A stretch of 64,000 bases of DNA from the NCBI GenBank assembly GCA_945956935.1, contig CAMFJD010000002.1, positions 62,001 through 126,000 of the forward strand, read 5' to 3'. This document shows, piece by piece, positions 19,370 to 27,417 of this stretch (position 1 is its first letter; every line of letters starts with the position of its first letter). The stretch is from an uncultured Bacillota bacterium. GTDB lineage: Bacteria > Bacillota_I > Bacilli_A > Culicoidibacterales > ZOR0006. Made by a program: the position numbers and the translations under genes. The notes under the pieces were generated by a model. It was not told the origin of the DNA and searched no databases. It worked only from the letters and a program-made list of their open reading frames with translations.

Positions 19370-20318
19370 ACGAGAACAGTTAGCGATTTTATTGCAAGGA
19401 ATTGAACAAGGGTATTCGTTAATGGAAAGTCTACAATGTATGAGTGCTTTCGCACCGCCATCACCATGGGAAGAAATGCAACACGCTATCCAAATAGGTG
19501 CTGATTGGGAAGCTTTGTTTGAATTACTCCGTTTTCGTTCATTTACGAAGCAGCTATTATGTTTTGAAAGTGAGTGGCAAGAGATTACTTTGACAGTTCA
19601 AAAAATTATTGTGCTACTTGATTGGGAACTTGAAATTCGAGAGCAACTTGGAAAAACGTTTGCGTATCCTGTAGTTCTCTTACTTATCATGGTGTTTTTT
19701 GCTTGTGTATTTGAATTTGGTCTGTTACCACAACTTGATTTTTTTATTCATGATCAAACGATCTGGCTATTTATTGTACCTAAGATGTTATTTTACTTTC
19801 TAATTATCTGTTCTATTGTATTAGTAACATCGCAATTTTATTTAAAAAATTGTTCATTTCAAAAAAAGAGAAAGATTTTTCAATGGTTTCAAAACAGGAA
19901 GCTCATTCAATTGATTATTTGTTTACGTTTAGCACTTCACTGTCAATTGACTCTAAACCAAGGGCAGCCATTAACAAGTGTATTTACGAAAAATGAACAT
20001 ACATCTGATTTTTTTGGACAACTGCTCAATAGCATGCACTGCGCATTAGCAAATGGTGAACAGTTACAGCAGGTTATGAAAAATCATGGATTTTGTGATG
20101 ATACATGGTTAAGTTTTTTTCAGTGGCAACCGACGAATGCTCAAATTTTAATTGCAAGTGAATTTTACTGGCATCATGGATTCCGCCAACTACAGCAATT
20201 AATTCAAAAATGGTGTCAGATAGGGCAAGTTATTTTTTTTCTGACTATTGGTATTATATTATTACAATTTTATCTGTCATTATTTTTACCTATTTTCGAT
20301 ATGATGTATGATTTTTAA
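19314..20318 (+). CDS. comGB: Competence pseudopilus membrane platform ComGB
   Basis: The 334-residue GspF/PilC-type protein has two cytoplasmic four-helix domains and three membrane segments (around residues 120-145, 155-180 and the last 30 residues). It probably holds the ATPase to the growing pilus. The first domain starts EREQLAILLQGIEQGYSLMESL. ATG 19314 is used because AAGAAGG lies six bases upstream; the long TTG start at 19281 lies inside comGA without RBS. The second domain diverges from typical sequences, which is common in ComGB. Confidence 0.88.
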   Translation: MKHWRRKKQHSRKQQILYEREQLAILLQGIEQGYSLMESLQCMSAFAPPSPWEEMQHAIQIGADWEALFELLRFRSFTKQLLCFESEWQEITLTVQKIIVLLDWELEIREQLGKTFAYPVVLLLIMVFFACVFEFGLLPQLDFFIHDQTIWLFIVPKMLFYFLIICSIVLVTSQFYLKNCSFQKKRKIFQWFQNRKLIQLIICLRLALHCQLTLNQGQPLTSVFTKNEHTSDFFGQLLNSMHCALANGEQLQQVMKNHGFCDDTWLSFFQWQPTNAQILIASEFYWHHGFRQLQQLIQKWCQIGQVIFFLTIGIILLQFYLSLFLPIFDMMYDF

Positions 20319-20335
20319 TATTGGAGGAACTAAAT

Positions 20336-20641
20336 ATGAGAAAACAAAAACAAGCAGGATTTACATTAAGTGAAATGATGGTTGTCATTGCAATCATTGG
20401 AGTGTTATTAATTATTATTTTACCAAATGCTTTACGTGTACTCGATACAGCGAAAGCTGAGGGCTGCTCGGCCTATATAAAAACAGTAGAAACACAGTCG
20501 CAACTATATTTGTTAGATGGACATGATAACTTATCAATTGATGCACTGTACGATAATGGGTATATTCCAGAAAAAACATGTCCAGATGGTCGTATTCTTA
20601 TTGTTGATGCGAATGGTGCAGTATCGGTTGTCGAAGATTGA
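20336..20641 (+). CDS. comGC: Major competence pseudopilin ComGC
   Basis: The 101-residue pilin precursor has a basic leader (MRKQKQAG) and the class III signal GFTLSEMMVVIAIIGVLLII. PilD/ComC would cut after the glycine, leaving phenylalanine 1 and glutamate 5. The mature part is about 93 residues, with two cysteines (EGCSAYIK and EKTCPDG) able to form a disulfide. TTGGAGGAA gives a strong RBS, as suits the most abundant subunit. ComGC polymers form the DNA-capturing filament. Confidence 0.94.
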   Translation: MRKQKQAGFTLSEMMVVIAIIGVLLIIILPNALRVLDTAKAEGCSAYIKTVETQSQLYLLDGHDNLSIDALYDNGYIPEKTCPDGRILIVDANGAVSVVED

Positions 20642-20643
20642 AA

Positions 20644-21099
20644 ATGGCAGGAGGTCAAGATAATCAGGGCTTCACATTAATAGAAATGGTTGTTGCTGTA
20701 ATTATAATAGGCATAATAAGTAGTATTACACCAGTTGTGATGAGTAAATCAGTACAAAATTATGAAATGAATCAATTTATTAATCAGTACCTTGCAGATG
20801 CGATTTTTGCGAAAAATTTTGCTCAATATATGAAAAAATCAGTAATAATAACTATTAATGCTGAGGCTAGAATGTACACTATGTATGATAACTTCACAAA
20901 GCCATTAATAGTACGGACGATACCGAAGTCTATTTGCTTTCCACAAAGAAATTTTGTAGTGAGGTATACTGGAACTGGTGCGATTAGTCAAGGACATACC
21001 TTATATTTTACAAATGAATCTGAGTGTTACATTGGTGCGGAATCAATGGTGAAATTAACAATGCCTGTTGGGAATTCAGTGTATGCAAAATCGAAGTAA
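20644..21099 (+). CDS. comGD: Minor competence pseudopilin ComGD
   Basis: The 151-residue precursor has the prepilin signal QGFTLIEMVVAVIIIGII near residue 10, with glutamate 5 present, followed by a long globular domain. Order and length fit ComGD, a minor pilin. It overlaps the comGC stop region (ATG 20644, three bases after the stop codon) without a clear RBS, so translation is probably coupled. The last 17 bases overlap the next gene. Confidence 0.85.
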   Translation: MAGGQDNQGFTLIEMVVAVIIIGIISSITPVVMSKSVQNYEMNQFINQYLADAIFAKNFAQYMKKSVIITINAEARMYTMYDNFTKPLIVRTIPKSICFPQRNFVVRYTGTGAISQGHTLYFTNESECYIGAESMVKLTMPVGNSVYAKSK

Positions 21100-21283
21100 T
21101 AATGAGCGTGGATTTTTATTGGTTGAGGTTTGTGTGGGTGTATTATTGTTAGTTTTACTTTCTCAAAGTATTTATGTATTTGTATTTTTTTACGGAGAAA
21201 CTTTGAAATTAGAACAGCAAAGTGAGGAAAAATATGAACAGTGGATTCGTGTTGAAAGGTTATCAGAAACAAGAAAATGGTAG
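21083..21283 (+). CDS. comGE: Minor competence pseudopilin, ComGE-like
   Basis: The 66-residue protein has ERGFLLVEVCVGVLLLVLLSQS, a class III prepilin signal with glutamate 5, and a short polar tail. It is shorter than usual ComGE (about 100). Assignment rests on position between comGD and comGF and on the signal. The start at 21083 overlaps comGD; the RBS is weak. Confidence 0.7.
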   Translation: MQNRSNNERGFLLVEVCVGVLLLVLLSQSIYVFVFFYGETLKLEQQSEEKYEQWIRVERLSETRKW

Positions 21284-21674
21284 CATCATGCTAGAATGCC
21301 TAGTTGCACTGTGTTGTTTAACAGTTATTATTGGAGGGACAATACCTCTTTATCAACTTGTGGCTAGGCAAGAGCAAGGTTACACATTGGCACAAATTCA
21401 AACAGTATTACCTATTTTAGTAGATGATCTTCAGGTGATGACGACCTGTGAACAGCGTGGAACCGGCTTATATATGACAAAGGTGAATGAGTATGGTGTT
21501 ATCGTTGATAAGGTTTATTATAAATGGGGAGACAAGCAGCTGATTCGCCAAAAAAATAATGGTTTTGAACGAGTTGCTAGTGGTTTTGATGGTGTATTTC
21601 AAGTGACTGAAACAGATGTGAATATTGAAATTGTGACAACATCAAAAAAATACCAACTGAAGATGAAACGATGA
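21234..21674 (+). CDS. comGF: Minor competence pseudopilin ComGF
   Basis: The 146-residue protein has a hydrophobic segment after NGSIMLECLVALCCLTVIIGG (around residues 20-40), a prepilin-like signal with Ser at +1 and Glu at +5, and a globular domain containing YYKWGDKQLIRQKNNGFERV, which matches the ComGF family. The start ATG 21234 has GTGAGGA upstream and overlaps the previous gene by 50 bases. It is the last gene of the uninterrupted comG run; a promoter for queT follows within 12 bases. Confidence 0.8.
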   Translation: MNSGFVLKGYQKQENGSIMLECLVALCCLTVIIGGTIPLYQLVARQEQGYTLAQIQTVLPILVDDLQVMTTCEQRGTGLYMTKVNEYGVIVDKVYYKWGDKQLIRQKNNGFERVASGFDGVFQVTETDVNIEIVTTSKKYQLKMKR

Positions 21675-21685
21675 AAGATTAATAA

Positions 21686-21714
21686 TTGTCAAAAGTGAGT
21701 GATTTTGATATAAT
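21686..21714 (+). promoter_or_regulatory. Strong promoter of the queT leader
   Basis: TTGTCA (21686-21691), 17 bases, TATAAT (21709-21714) with a TGA extension at 21706. Transcription should start near 21721, right at the first leader hairpin. Confidence 0.8.
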
Positions 21715-21719
21715 ATGAC

Positions 21720-21801
21720 AGCTATCTAAAAAATCATGATAGCCGCGGTATCAGAGAGTATATTAGTTATATACACCCGCGTAATCAAAACTAGAGAGGT
21801 G
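21720..21801 (+). promoter_or_regulatory. Candidate preQ1 riboswitch, atypical architecture
   Basis: The leader of queT folds into GCTATC/GATAGC (21721-21726 with 21738-21743), then CGCGG/CCGCG (21744-21748 with 21777-21781) enclosing GTATAT-TAGTT-ATATAC (21758-21774). The loop TAGTT (21764-21768) can pair with AACTA (21789-21793), right before the GAGAGGTG ribosome binding site, giving an H-type pseudoknot that could hide it. TACACCC before the 3' arm and AAAACTA in the tail match the preQ1-I aptamer of B. subtilis, but the loop is much longer. Class assignment is open; preQ1 response is inferred from the downstream gene. Confidence 0.65.
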
Positions 21802-21811
21802 TTTTTTCAAA

Positions 21812-22291
21812 ATGAACAGTAAAAAAATCGCATTGTATGGAGTAGTAGCAGCATTATATGTTGTACTCACAGTAATTATTGCCCCGTTATCATACGGACC
21901 ATTACAATTTCGTGTCAGCGAAATACTTGTAACACTTATCATGTTTGACTTAGGTTTTTCATGGCCAATATTGATTGGAACGGCACTTGCGAATTTCTTT
22001 TCACCTCTAGGTATGATTGATGTCATTTTTGGCACAGTTGCAACGCTTGTAGCAATTGGATCATATGTAGCGTGTAAAAAAGTATTACCAAGTGATAAGT
22101 TTTGGCAACAAGCTATTTATTTTGTGGTAACTTTTGGAATGGTTGGGATGTTTTTAATCGCAATTGAACTGAATATTGTTGAACAGTTACCATTATTTGA
22201 GACATGGATTACAGTAATGATTGGACAAGTAGCTGTCTTGGTTTTAGGCGTGTTACTGATGAAGAAAATCTATCCGCGATTTGTAAAATAA
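21812..22291 (+). CDS. queT: Queuosine precursor transporter QueT
   Basis: The 159-residue membrane protein has five to six hydrophobic segments and QueT (COG4708) features: AALYVVLTVIIAPLSYGPLQFRVSE near residue 12 and ANFFSPLGMIDVIFGT near residue 70. QueT is the substrate-binding S component of an ECF transporter that imports preQ1. The energising EcfA/EcfT module is not in the window. The leader upstream carries a preQ1-type riboswitch candidate. The gene sits between comGF and a ComGG-like ORF, an unusual place. Confidence 0.9.
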   Translation: MNSKKIALYGVVAALYVVLTVIIAPLSYGPLQFRVSEILVTLIMFDLGFSWPILIGTALANFFSPLGMIDVIFGTVATLVAIGSYVACKKVLPSDKFWQQAIYFVVTFGMVGMFLIAIELNIVEQLPLFETWITVMIGQVAVLVLGVLLMKKIYPRFVK

Positions 22292-22331
22292 ACGCATCGC
22301 AAAGGTATTGATCTAGAAGGAGCAATACGAA

Positions 22332-22526
22332 ATGAAGCAACGAGGATTTATCCTTATCTACTTATTGTTTTTGTTAGTAATGATCTCACAAGCATTACTT
22401 TATACTGTATTTGAATATGAACAATTGAAAAAAAGTCAATATTTTGATCAACAGTTTGAACAATTGCTCGAAAAATCATTTGTAAAGACTAGCAAAAGTA
22501 GTGGAAAATGCTACAATGAAGCTTAG
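22332..22526 (+). CDS. Short prepilin-like protein, possible ComGG
   Basis: The 64-residue protein has RGFILIYLLFLLVMISQALLY at its N-terminus, a prepilin-like hydrophobic helix with tyrosine at +5 where most pilins have glutamate. ComGG proteins often lack that glutamate. It is about half the length of ordinary ComGG. AGAAGGAG lies nine bases before the start, so it looks translated. A terminator overlaps its last codons. If it is ComGG, queT has been inserted into the comG operon. Confidence 0.55.
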   Translation: MKQRGFILIYLLFLLVMISQALLYTVFEYEQLKKSQYFDQQFEQLLEKSFVKTSKSSGKCYNEA

Positions 22527-22546
22527 GTACAACCTAGGCTTTTTTG
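22519..22546 (+). terminator. Terminator after the comG/queT region
   Basis: AAGCTTAGG (22519-22527) pairs with CCTAGGCTT (22533-22541) with one wobble, followed by T5. Confidence 0.85.
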
Positions 22547-22574
22547 TTTGTGACAAAAGACGAGGAGTGAAAGA

Positions 22575-23090
22575 ATGAAAATTTTTTTAATTGGCATGCC
22601 ATATAGTGGGAAGAGTACAGTTGCAAAAATTCTTGCGAAAAGATTGAGGGTATCTTTTATTGATACGGATATGTGGATTGAGCAACAATTAGGTTGTCGT
22701 GTTATCGATATTTTCTCGTTAGAAGGAGAGGGGGCTTTTCGTCAGTATGAAAAGCAATCACTAGAGGCACTACAAGCTGAGACAGCATGTGTTGTTGCAA
22801 CTGGTGGTGGAATTATTACGACACCAGAAAGTAGAAAACTATTACAGAGCCAAGGAGCAGTTATTATTTACTTACATGTGCCATTTTCAATATTAGAAAA
22901 GAGAGCAAATCGAAAACGTGGTCCTATTCGACCAATGTTACAGCAAAATACGTTGCAAACATTATATAATCAACGCCAATCATTATATTCTAGTGTTGCT
23001 ACGTACACAATTGATTGTAAACAAAAAACAATTCGTCAAATTGTTACCGAAATTATAGCAATTATACAACATGACTTGCCAAATCGATAA
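22575..23090 (+). CDS. aroK: Shikimate kinase
   Basis: The 171-residue kinase phosphorylates shikimate in the chorismate pathway. It shows the P-loop IGMPYSGKSTVAKIL, shikimate-binding IDTDMWIEQQLG and EGEGAFRQYE, the conserved VVATGGGIITTPE, and the lid arginine in RKRGPIRPM. The length is standard. The other chorismate gene in the window, aroE, is far away at 56.7 kb, so the pathway is scattered. Many Bacilli also have a shikimate kinase near comG, which fits the position. Confidence 0.93.
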   Translation: MKIFLIGMPYSGKSTVAKILAKRLRVSFIDTDMWIEQQLGCRVIDIFSLEGEGAFRQYEKQSLEALQAETACVVATGGGIITTPESRKLLQSQGAVIIYLHVPFSILEKRANRKRGPIRPMLQQNTLQTLYNQRQSLYSSVATYTIDCKQKTIRQIVTEIIAIIQHDLPNR

Positions 23091-23127
23091 TAATTTTTTA
23101 AAATGGTAAAGATTGGAGTGAAAAAAT

Positions 23128-23904
23128 ATGTTGAATTTATTTAAAAAAATAACACAGGAACCTGTTGATTCGTTCCAAGATCGCTTGAATAAGGATGATA
23201 TTCCTAAGCATGTGGCTATTATTATGGATGGGAATGGTCGTTGGGCAAAACAACGTGGACTCCCAAGAACAGCAGGGCATAAAAAAGGTGTAGGCATAAT
23301 TGAATCTATCGTTGAAGCAGCTGGTCAAACTGGTGTAGAAATGCTGACAGTATATGCATTTTCAACGGAAAATTGGAATCGTCCTGAAGATGAAATTAGT
23401 TATATTATGTCATTGCCTGAGCGTTTTTTTGCATCATTTATGCCAAAAGTTATGGAAGCAAATATGCAGCTACGTTGTATTGGTGATTTGTCACGTTTGA
23501 CACCGAAAGTACAAACTATTATTCAAGATGCAATGGAACAATCAGCAGATAATACCGGTATGATTTTCAACATTGCTGTTAATTATGGCGGTAGACTGGA
23601 ATTAGTTCGTGCAACACAAAAAATTGCTCAAGAGGTAGCAAAAGGTACATTAGCTGTTGAGGAAATTAATGAAGCGATTATCGGGAGTCACTTATATACA
23701 CCAGAATTACCTGATGTAGAATTGCTTATTCGAACAAGTGGGGAAGAACGTGTGAGTAATTTTCTCTTGTGGCAAATTGCTTATGCAGAATTTTATTTTA
23801 CAGATACACTATGGCCAGACTTCACTCCAGATGAATTTCATCGTGCTTTGTATGCATATCAAAATCGTGACCGTCGCAAAGGTGGATTAACACAAAGCAA
23901 GTAA
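23128..23904 (+). CDS. uppS: Undecaprenyl diphosphate synthase
   Basis: The 258-residue cis-prenyltransferase makes the C55 lipid carrier for peptidoglycan and other envelope polymers. It has the catalytic HVAIIMDGNGRWAKQRGLPR segment near residue 28, YAFSTENWNRP around residue 79, and the C-terminal RTSGEERVSNFLLWQIAYAEF. The length is normal. It begins the widely conserved uppS-cdsA-dxr-rseP-proS-polC block, with 17 bases to cdsA. Confidence 0.96.
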   Translation: MLNLFKKITQEPVDSFQDRLNKDDIPKHVAIIMDGNGRWAKQRGLPRTAGHKKGVGIIESIVEAAGQTGVEMLTVYAFSTENWNRPEDEISYIMSLPERFFASFMPKVMEANMQLRCIGDLSRLTPKVQTIIQDAMEQSADNTGMIFNIAVNYGGRLELVRATQKIAQEVAKGTLAVEEINEAIIGSHLYTPELPDVELLIRTSGEERVSNFLLWQIAYAEFYFTDTLWPDFTPDEFHRALYAYQNRDRRKGGLTQSK

Positions 23905-23921
23905 TATGAGGAGGAACAGTC

Positions 23922-24758
23922 ATGATAACACGAATTTTAAGTGCGATTGCTATAATTGGCATCGTTGCTATCGCAATTGTTCTGGACGGATGGTATTTCT
24001 ATAGTTTTTTGATTCTTGCTTTGACAATTGGATTGTATGAACTACTGAGAACACCACAAAAAGTGTTTGCGATTGCCCCAAGTATACAAATAGGTTTAAT
24101 AATTAGTTTTATAGTGCAGGGGATTGTACATATTGCCGCACCGAATTTAACCATTTATTTGTTATTTATCCCATTTTTTAGTATCTTGATATATGGCATG
24201 TTCCAACGTGAAAAATTAAGTGTGGAGCAAATGTCATATATTGTTATGAGTTATATTTATATGCTTATCCCATTAGTAGCTGGTTTGACATTAGCTGATA
24301 CGTCTATTTGGTTTATCGTTTTGGTTGGTTTTATTGCTTCAGGGACAGATACAGGAGCATATTTCACGGGTGTTTTTTTCGGAAAGCATAAGTTGGCGCC
24401 GACAATTAGCCCTAAAAAAACCATTGAAGGAGCAATTGGTGGAAGTTTGGTAGGTTTACTGTTAGCAGTTGTCGTTTTTCCATTGTTACTTCAACAGTTT
24501 GCCCCAGATGTGTGGATGACTTATGCACCATTGTTTGATGGGTGGATGATGCTAGTGACGATTATTTGTGTTTTGTTGTTATCGGCGGCAACACAGTTTG
24601 GTGATTTAGTAGCATCGAGTATTAAACGTGCGTATGAAATTAAAGATTTTGGCACCCTCTTTCCAGGTCATGGTGGTATTATGGATCGGATAGATGGTAT
24701 AATTATTGTGCTCGTATTTTTGACATTATTTGTTGAAATAAGTCATTTTTTCATATAA
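23922..24758 (+). CDS. cdsA: Phosphatidate cytidylyltransferase
   Basis: The 278-residue membrane enzyme makes CDP-diacylglycerol, the branch point of phospholipid synthesis. It has about eight membrane segments and the CdsA signature from SPKKTIEGAIGGSLVG around residue 166 to FPGHGGIMDRIDG near residue 247. The length is normal. AGGAGG precedes the ATG. The terminator and a new promoter after it suggest that dxr onward can be transcribed separately. Confidence 0.95.
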   Translation: MITRILSAIAIIGIVAIAIVLDGWYFYSFLILALTIGLYELLRTPQKVFAIAPSIQIGLIISFIVQGIVHIAAPNLTIYLLFIPFFSILIYGMFQREKLSVEQMSYIVMSYIYMLIPLVAGLTLADTSIWFIVLVGFIASGTDTGAYFTGVFFGKHKLAPTISPKKTIEGAIGGSLVGLLLAVVVFPLLLQQFAPDVWMTYAPLFDGWMMLVTIICVLLLSAATQFGDLVASSIKRAYEIKDFGTLFPGHGGIMDRIDGIIIVLVFLTLFVEISHFFI

Positions 24759-24767
24759 TCATAAGTG

Positions 24768-24810
24768 AGTAGGTTTTGACATGAAAATGTGAAAGAAAAC
24801 CTGCTTTTTT
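24768..24810 (+). terminator. Terminator after cdsA
   Basis: AGTAGGTTTT (24768-24777) pairs with AAAACCTGCT (24796-24805) with one wobble, followed by T5. Confidence 0.75.
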
Positions 24811-24836
24811 CGTGTTGACGTTGAAGGTAACATCTA

Positions 24837-24864
24837 TTGCTTGGGTTAGTAAATATGGTATACT
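24837..24864 (+). promoter_or_regulatory. Promoter for dxr-rseP-proS
   Basis: TTGCTT (24837-24842), 16 bases, TATACT (24859-24864) with a TGG extension. Confidence 0.65.
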
Positions 24865-24900
24865 GAAAAAGAATGTGATTATATAAGAGGAGAGAAGATG

Positions 24901-26058
24901 ATGAAATATATCAGTTTAATTGGTGCAAGTGGTTCAATTGGGCGACAGACACTTGATGTAATAAAGAACCACCCAGAGCTATTTACTTTAGTAGGGGTTG
25001 CTGTGGGGAAAAATATAGCAGTTGTACACGAAATACTAACAATCTTTACACCACAAGTTATGTGTGTACAAGAATGCGAACAAATACCAACACTATCAAA
25101 GCAATATCCACATGTGACATTTGTGAGTGGCGAAAATGGACTGATTCATGTGGCAACATTAGAAGAATCAACAATTTTTGTTAATGCGGTTGTAGGGAGT
25201 GTTGGATTAGCACCTACACTTGCAGCGATTGAAGCGAAAAAAACGATTGCATTAGCTAATAAGGAAACTCTCGTCACTGCTGGACATTTAGTTATGTCAG
25301 CTGCAAAAGAGCATGGGGTTACAATATTACCAATTGATAGTGAACATGCAGCTATACACCAATGTCTACATGGAGAGCGGCAAAAGAATATTGAAAAATT
25401 GATTTTAACTGCTTCAGGTGGAAGTTTTCGAGATCGTACGAGAGCAGAACTTCAAGATGTAAGTGTAACTGAGGCATTAAACCATCCAAACTGGGCAATG
25501 GGAGCGAAAATAACAATTGATTCAGCAACAATGATGAATAAAGGTTTAGAAGTGATTGAAGCACATTGGTTGTTTGATATCGAATATGATGACATTGAAG
25601 TATTAATGCACCGTGAAAGTATTATTCATTCGATGGTAGAGTTTTGTGATACAAGTGTTATGGCTCAACTTGGGACTCCAGATATGCGAATGCCAATTCA
25701 ATACGCACTGACATATCCAGATCGTGCCGTCTTGCACAATGCCAGTAGGTTATCACTTGCGGATATTGGACAACTTCACTTTGCGAAAGCAGATTTTGAA
25801 CGATATCCGTGTTTAGCTCTTGCATACCGTGCTGGTCGTGAAAAAGGAACATTGCCAACTGTTATGAACGCAGCAAATGAAACCGCAGTTTCACTCTTTT
25901 TAGATGGAATGATTTGCTTCTTAGATATTGAACGATTAATCCAAATGGCTATGGATGAGCACGAAACGATTCAACATCCAGATTTGGCAACAATCCAACA
26001 TGTTGATAGAATGACACGTGATCGTGTGCGTGGGTTAGCACAGCATTTAAAAGATTAG
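24901..26058 (+). CDS. dxr: 1-deoxy-D-xylulose 5-phosphate reductoisomerase
   Basis: The 385-residue enzyme makes MEP, the committed step of the non-mevalonate isoprenoid route, with NADPH. It shows the nucleotide-binding [26 protein letters not shown], substrate and metal site [23 protein letters not shown], and [22 protein letters not shown] split over residues 200-222. ATG 24901 is eight bases from GGAG; ATG 24898 is also possible. It implies that the uppS substrate is made by the MEP pathway rather than mevalonate. Confidence 0.95.
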   Translation: MKYISLIGASGSIGRQTLDVIKNHPELFTLVGVAVGKNIAVVHEILTIFTPQVMCVQECEQIPTLSKQYPHVTFVSGENGLIHVATLEESTIFVNAVVGSVGLAPTLAAIEAKKTIALANKETLVTAGHLVMSAAKEHGVTILPIDSEHAAIHQCLHGERQKNIEKLILTASGGSFRDRTRAELQDVSVTEALNHPNWAMGAKITIDSATMMNKGLEVIEAHWLFDIEYDDIEVLMHRESIIHSMVEFCDTSVMAQLGTPDMRMPIQYALTYPDRAVLHNASRLSLADIGQLHFAKADFERYPCLALAYRAGREKGTLPTVMNAANETAVSLFLDGMICFLDIERLIQMAMDEHETIQHPDLATIQHVDRMTRDRVRGLAQHLKD

Positions 26059-26071
26059 GAGGAAAGACAAG

Positions 26072-27391
26072 ATGTCAGTACTACTGAATATTATTATCTT
26101 TGTATTTATTTTAGGACTTATAGTCTTAATTCATGAGTTTGGACATTTTATTTTTGCGAAACGTGCAGGAATTTTGTGTCGTGAATTTGCTATTGGGATG
26201 GGTCCGAAAATTTGGTCTAAAAAAATAGGCGAAACAGCCTATTCCATTCGTTTATTGCCAATTGGTGGATATGTGGCAATGGCTGGTGAAGATGGTGATG
26301 ACATTGGAGTCAACACTGATACTGAAGTCGCTATTGAATTAAATGATTCAGGACAGATTACTCATTTTCATTTAGATGAATATGATGAGCGTGTAGCTAG
26401 CGAACAAGCAATAGTTGTAAAAACAAAAACGCTTGATTTAAGTGGAAATATGAGTTTTACAGGTATAGTCGTGAAGAATTCTACAGATATGCAGGAACAA
26501 ACGCTGACACAGTGGCCAGTAAGTGATTGTGTATATTTAGTTGAAAAGGGTGATGTTTTACAGCTTGCGCCAGAAAATCGTCGCTTTGGTGGGAAAACAC
26601 CTTGGCAGAAGTTTTTAACAATTTTTGCTGGACCAGCTATGAACTTCATTTTAGCTTTATTGCTTTTATTTGCTATTTTTGCTATTGGTGGAACGCCAGT
26701 AAATGACCCAATTCTTGGTGAAATCGTCGCAAGTTCTCCAGCAGAGCGAGCAGGTTTGCAAAAGGGTGATGAAGTAATCCGTTTCGGTGGTGAGAGTGTT
26801 GAAAGTTATCAAGAGATTGCTGAGTTAGCTCAACAAAAACCTGGTGAAATTGTGGAAATTGAGTATGTTCGTGATGGAGAAAATCATGTAGTAGAAGCGA
26901 AAATTGATTCAGTTGATCGAGAAGTAATGAATGAAGATGGTGACGTAGTCACACAAACAGTTGGGCAATTAGGAGTTTATCGTTCAATGAGTCATAATCC
27001 ATTTTTAGTTATTCAAAGTAGTTTTGAGGGACTATATCAAGATGTTATGAGCTTATTTCAGTCACTTAGTATGTTAGTAAGCGGTGCTGCTGGTGTCAGT
27101 GATTTATCAGGTCCGATTGGTATTGCTGTAATGACTTCAAAAGTGACAGAAAGTGCAGGAGTTATGGGATTACTGCGTTGGACAGCTTTTTTAAGTGTAA
27201 ATATTGGGTTTTTAAATTTATTACCATTACCAGCTCTAGATGGTGGACGACTTGTCTTTGTTTTTTATGAGGCAATTACGAAGAAAAAAGCCAATGCAAA
27301 GTTTGAATTTTATTTAAACTTAGTCGGAATTGTGTTATTATTTAGTTTGATTATTTATGTCACATTTAATGACATATTGCGTTTATTGTAA
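26072..27391 (+). CDS. rseP: Site-2 intramembrane zinc metalloprotease RseP/RasP
   Basis: The 439-residue membrane protease cuts anti-sigma factors and remnant signal peptides within the membrane. It has HEFGHFIFAK near residue 21 (zinc histidines and catalytic Glu), GPKIWSKKIGETAYSIRLLPIGG, one PDZ domain (about residues 215-290), and LLPLPALDGGRLVF near residue 385 with the third zinc ligand. The acidic insert after GEDGDD (residues 71-140) is longer than in many homologues. It is 13 bases after dxr. Confidence 0.94.
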   Translation: MSVLLNIIIFVFILGLIVLIHEFGHFIFAKRAGILCREFAIGMGPKIWSKKIGETAYSIRLLPIGGYVAMAGEDGDDIGVNTDTEVAIELNDSGQITHFHLDEYDERVASEQAIVVKTKTLDLSGNMSFTGIVVKNSTDMQEQTLTQWPVSDCVYLVEKGDVLQLAPENRRFGGKTPWQKFLTIFAGPAMNFILALLLLFAIFAIGGTPVNDPILGEIVASSPAERAGLQKGDEVIRFGGESVESYQEIAELAQQKPGEIVEIEYVRDGENHVVEAKIDSVDREVMNEDGDVVTQTVGQLGVYRSMSHNPFLVIQSSFEGLYQDVMSLFQSLSMLVSGAAGVSDLSGPIGIAVMTSKVTESAGVMGLLRWTAFLSVNIGFLNLLPLPALDGGRLVFVFYEAITKKKANAKFEFYLNLVGIVLLFSLIIYVTFNDILRLL

Positions 27392-27417
27392 ATTATTGAA
27401 GAAAGTAGGAAACAAAG

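Noticed and set aside
27392-27417. T-box before proS
   Set aside because: Only 26 bases separate rseP from proS, too short for one.
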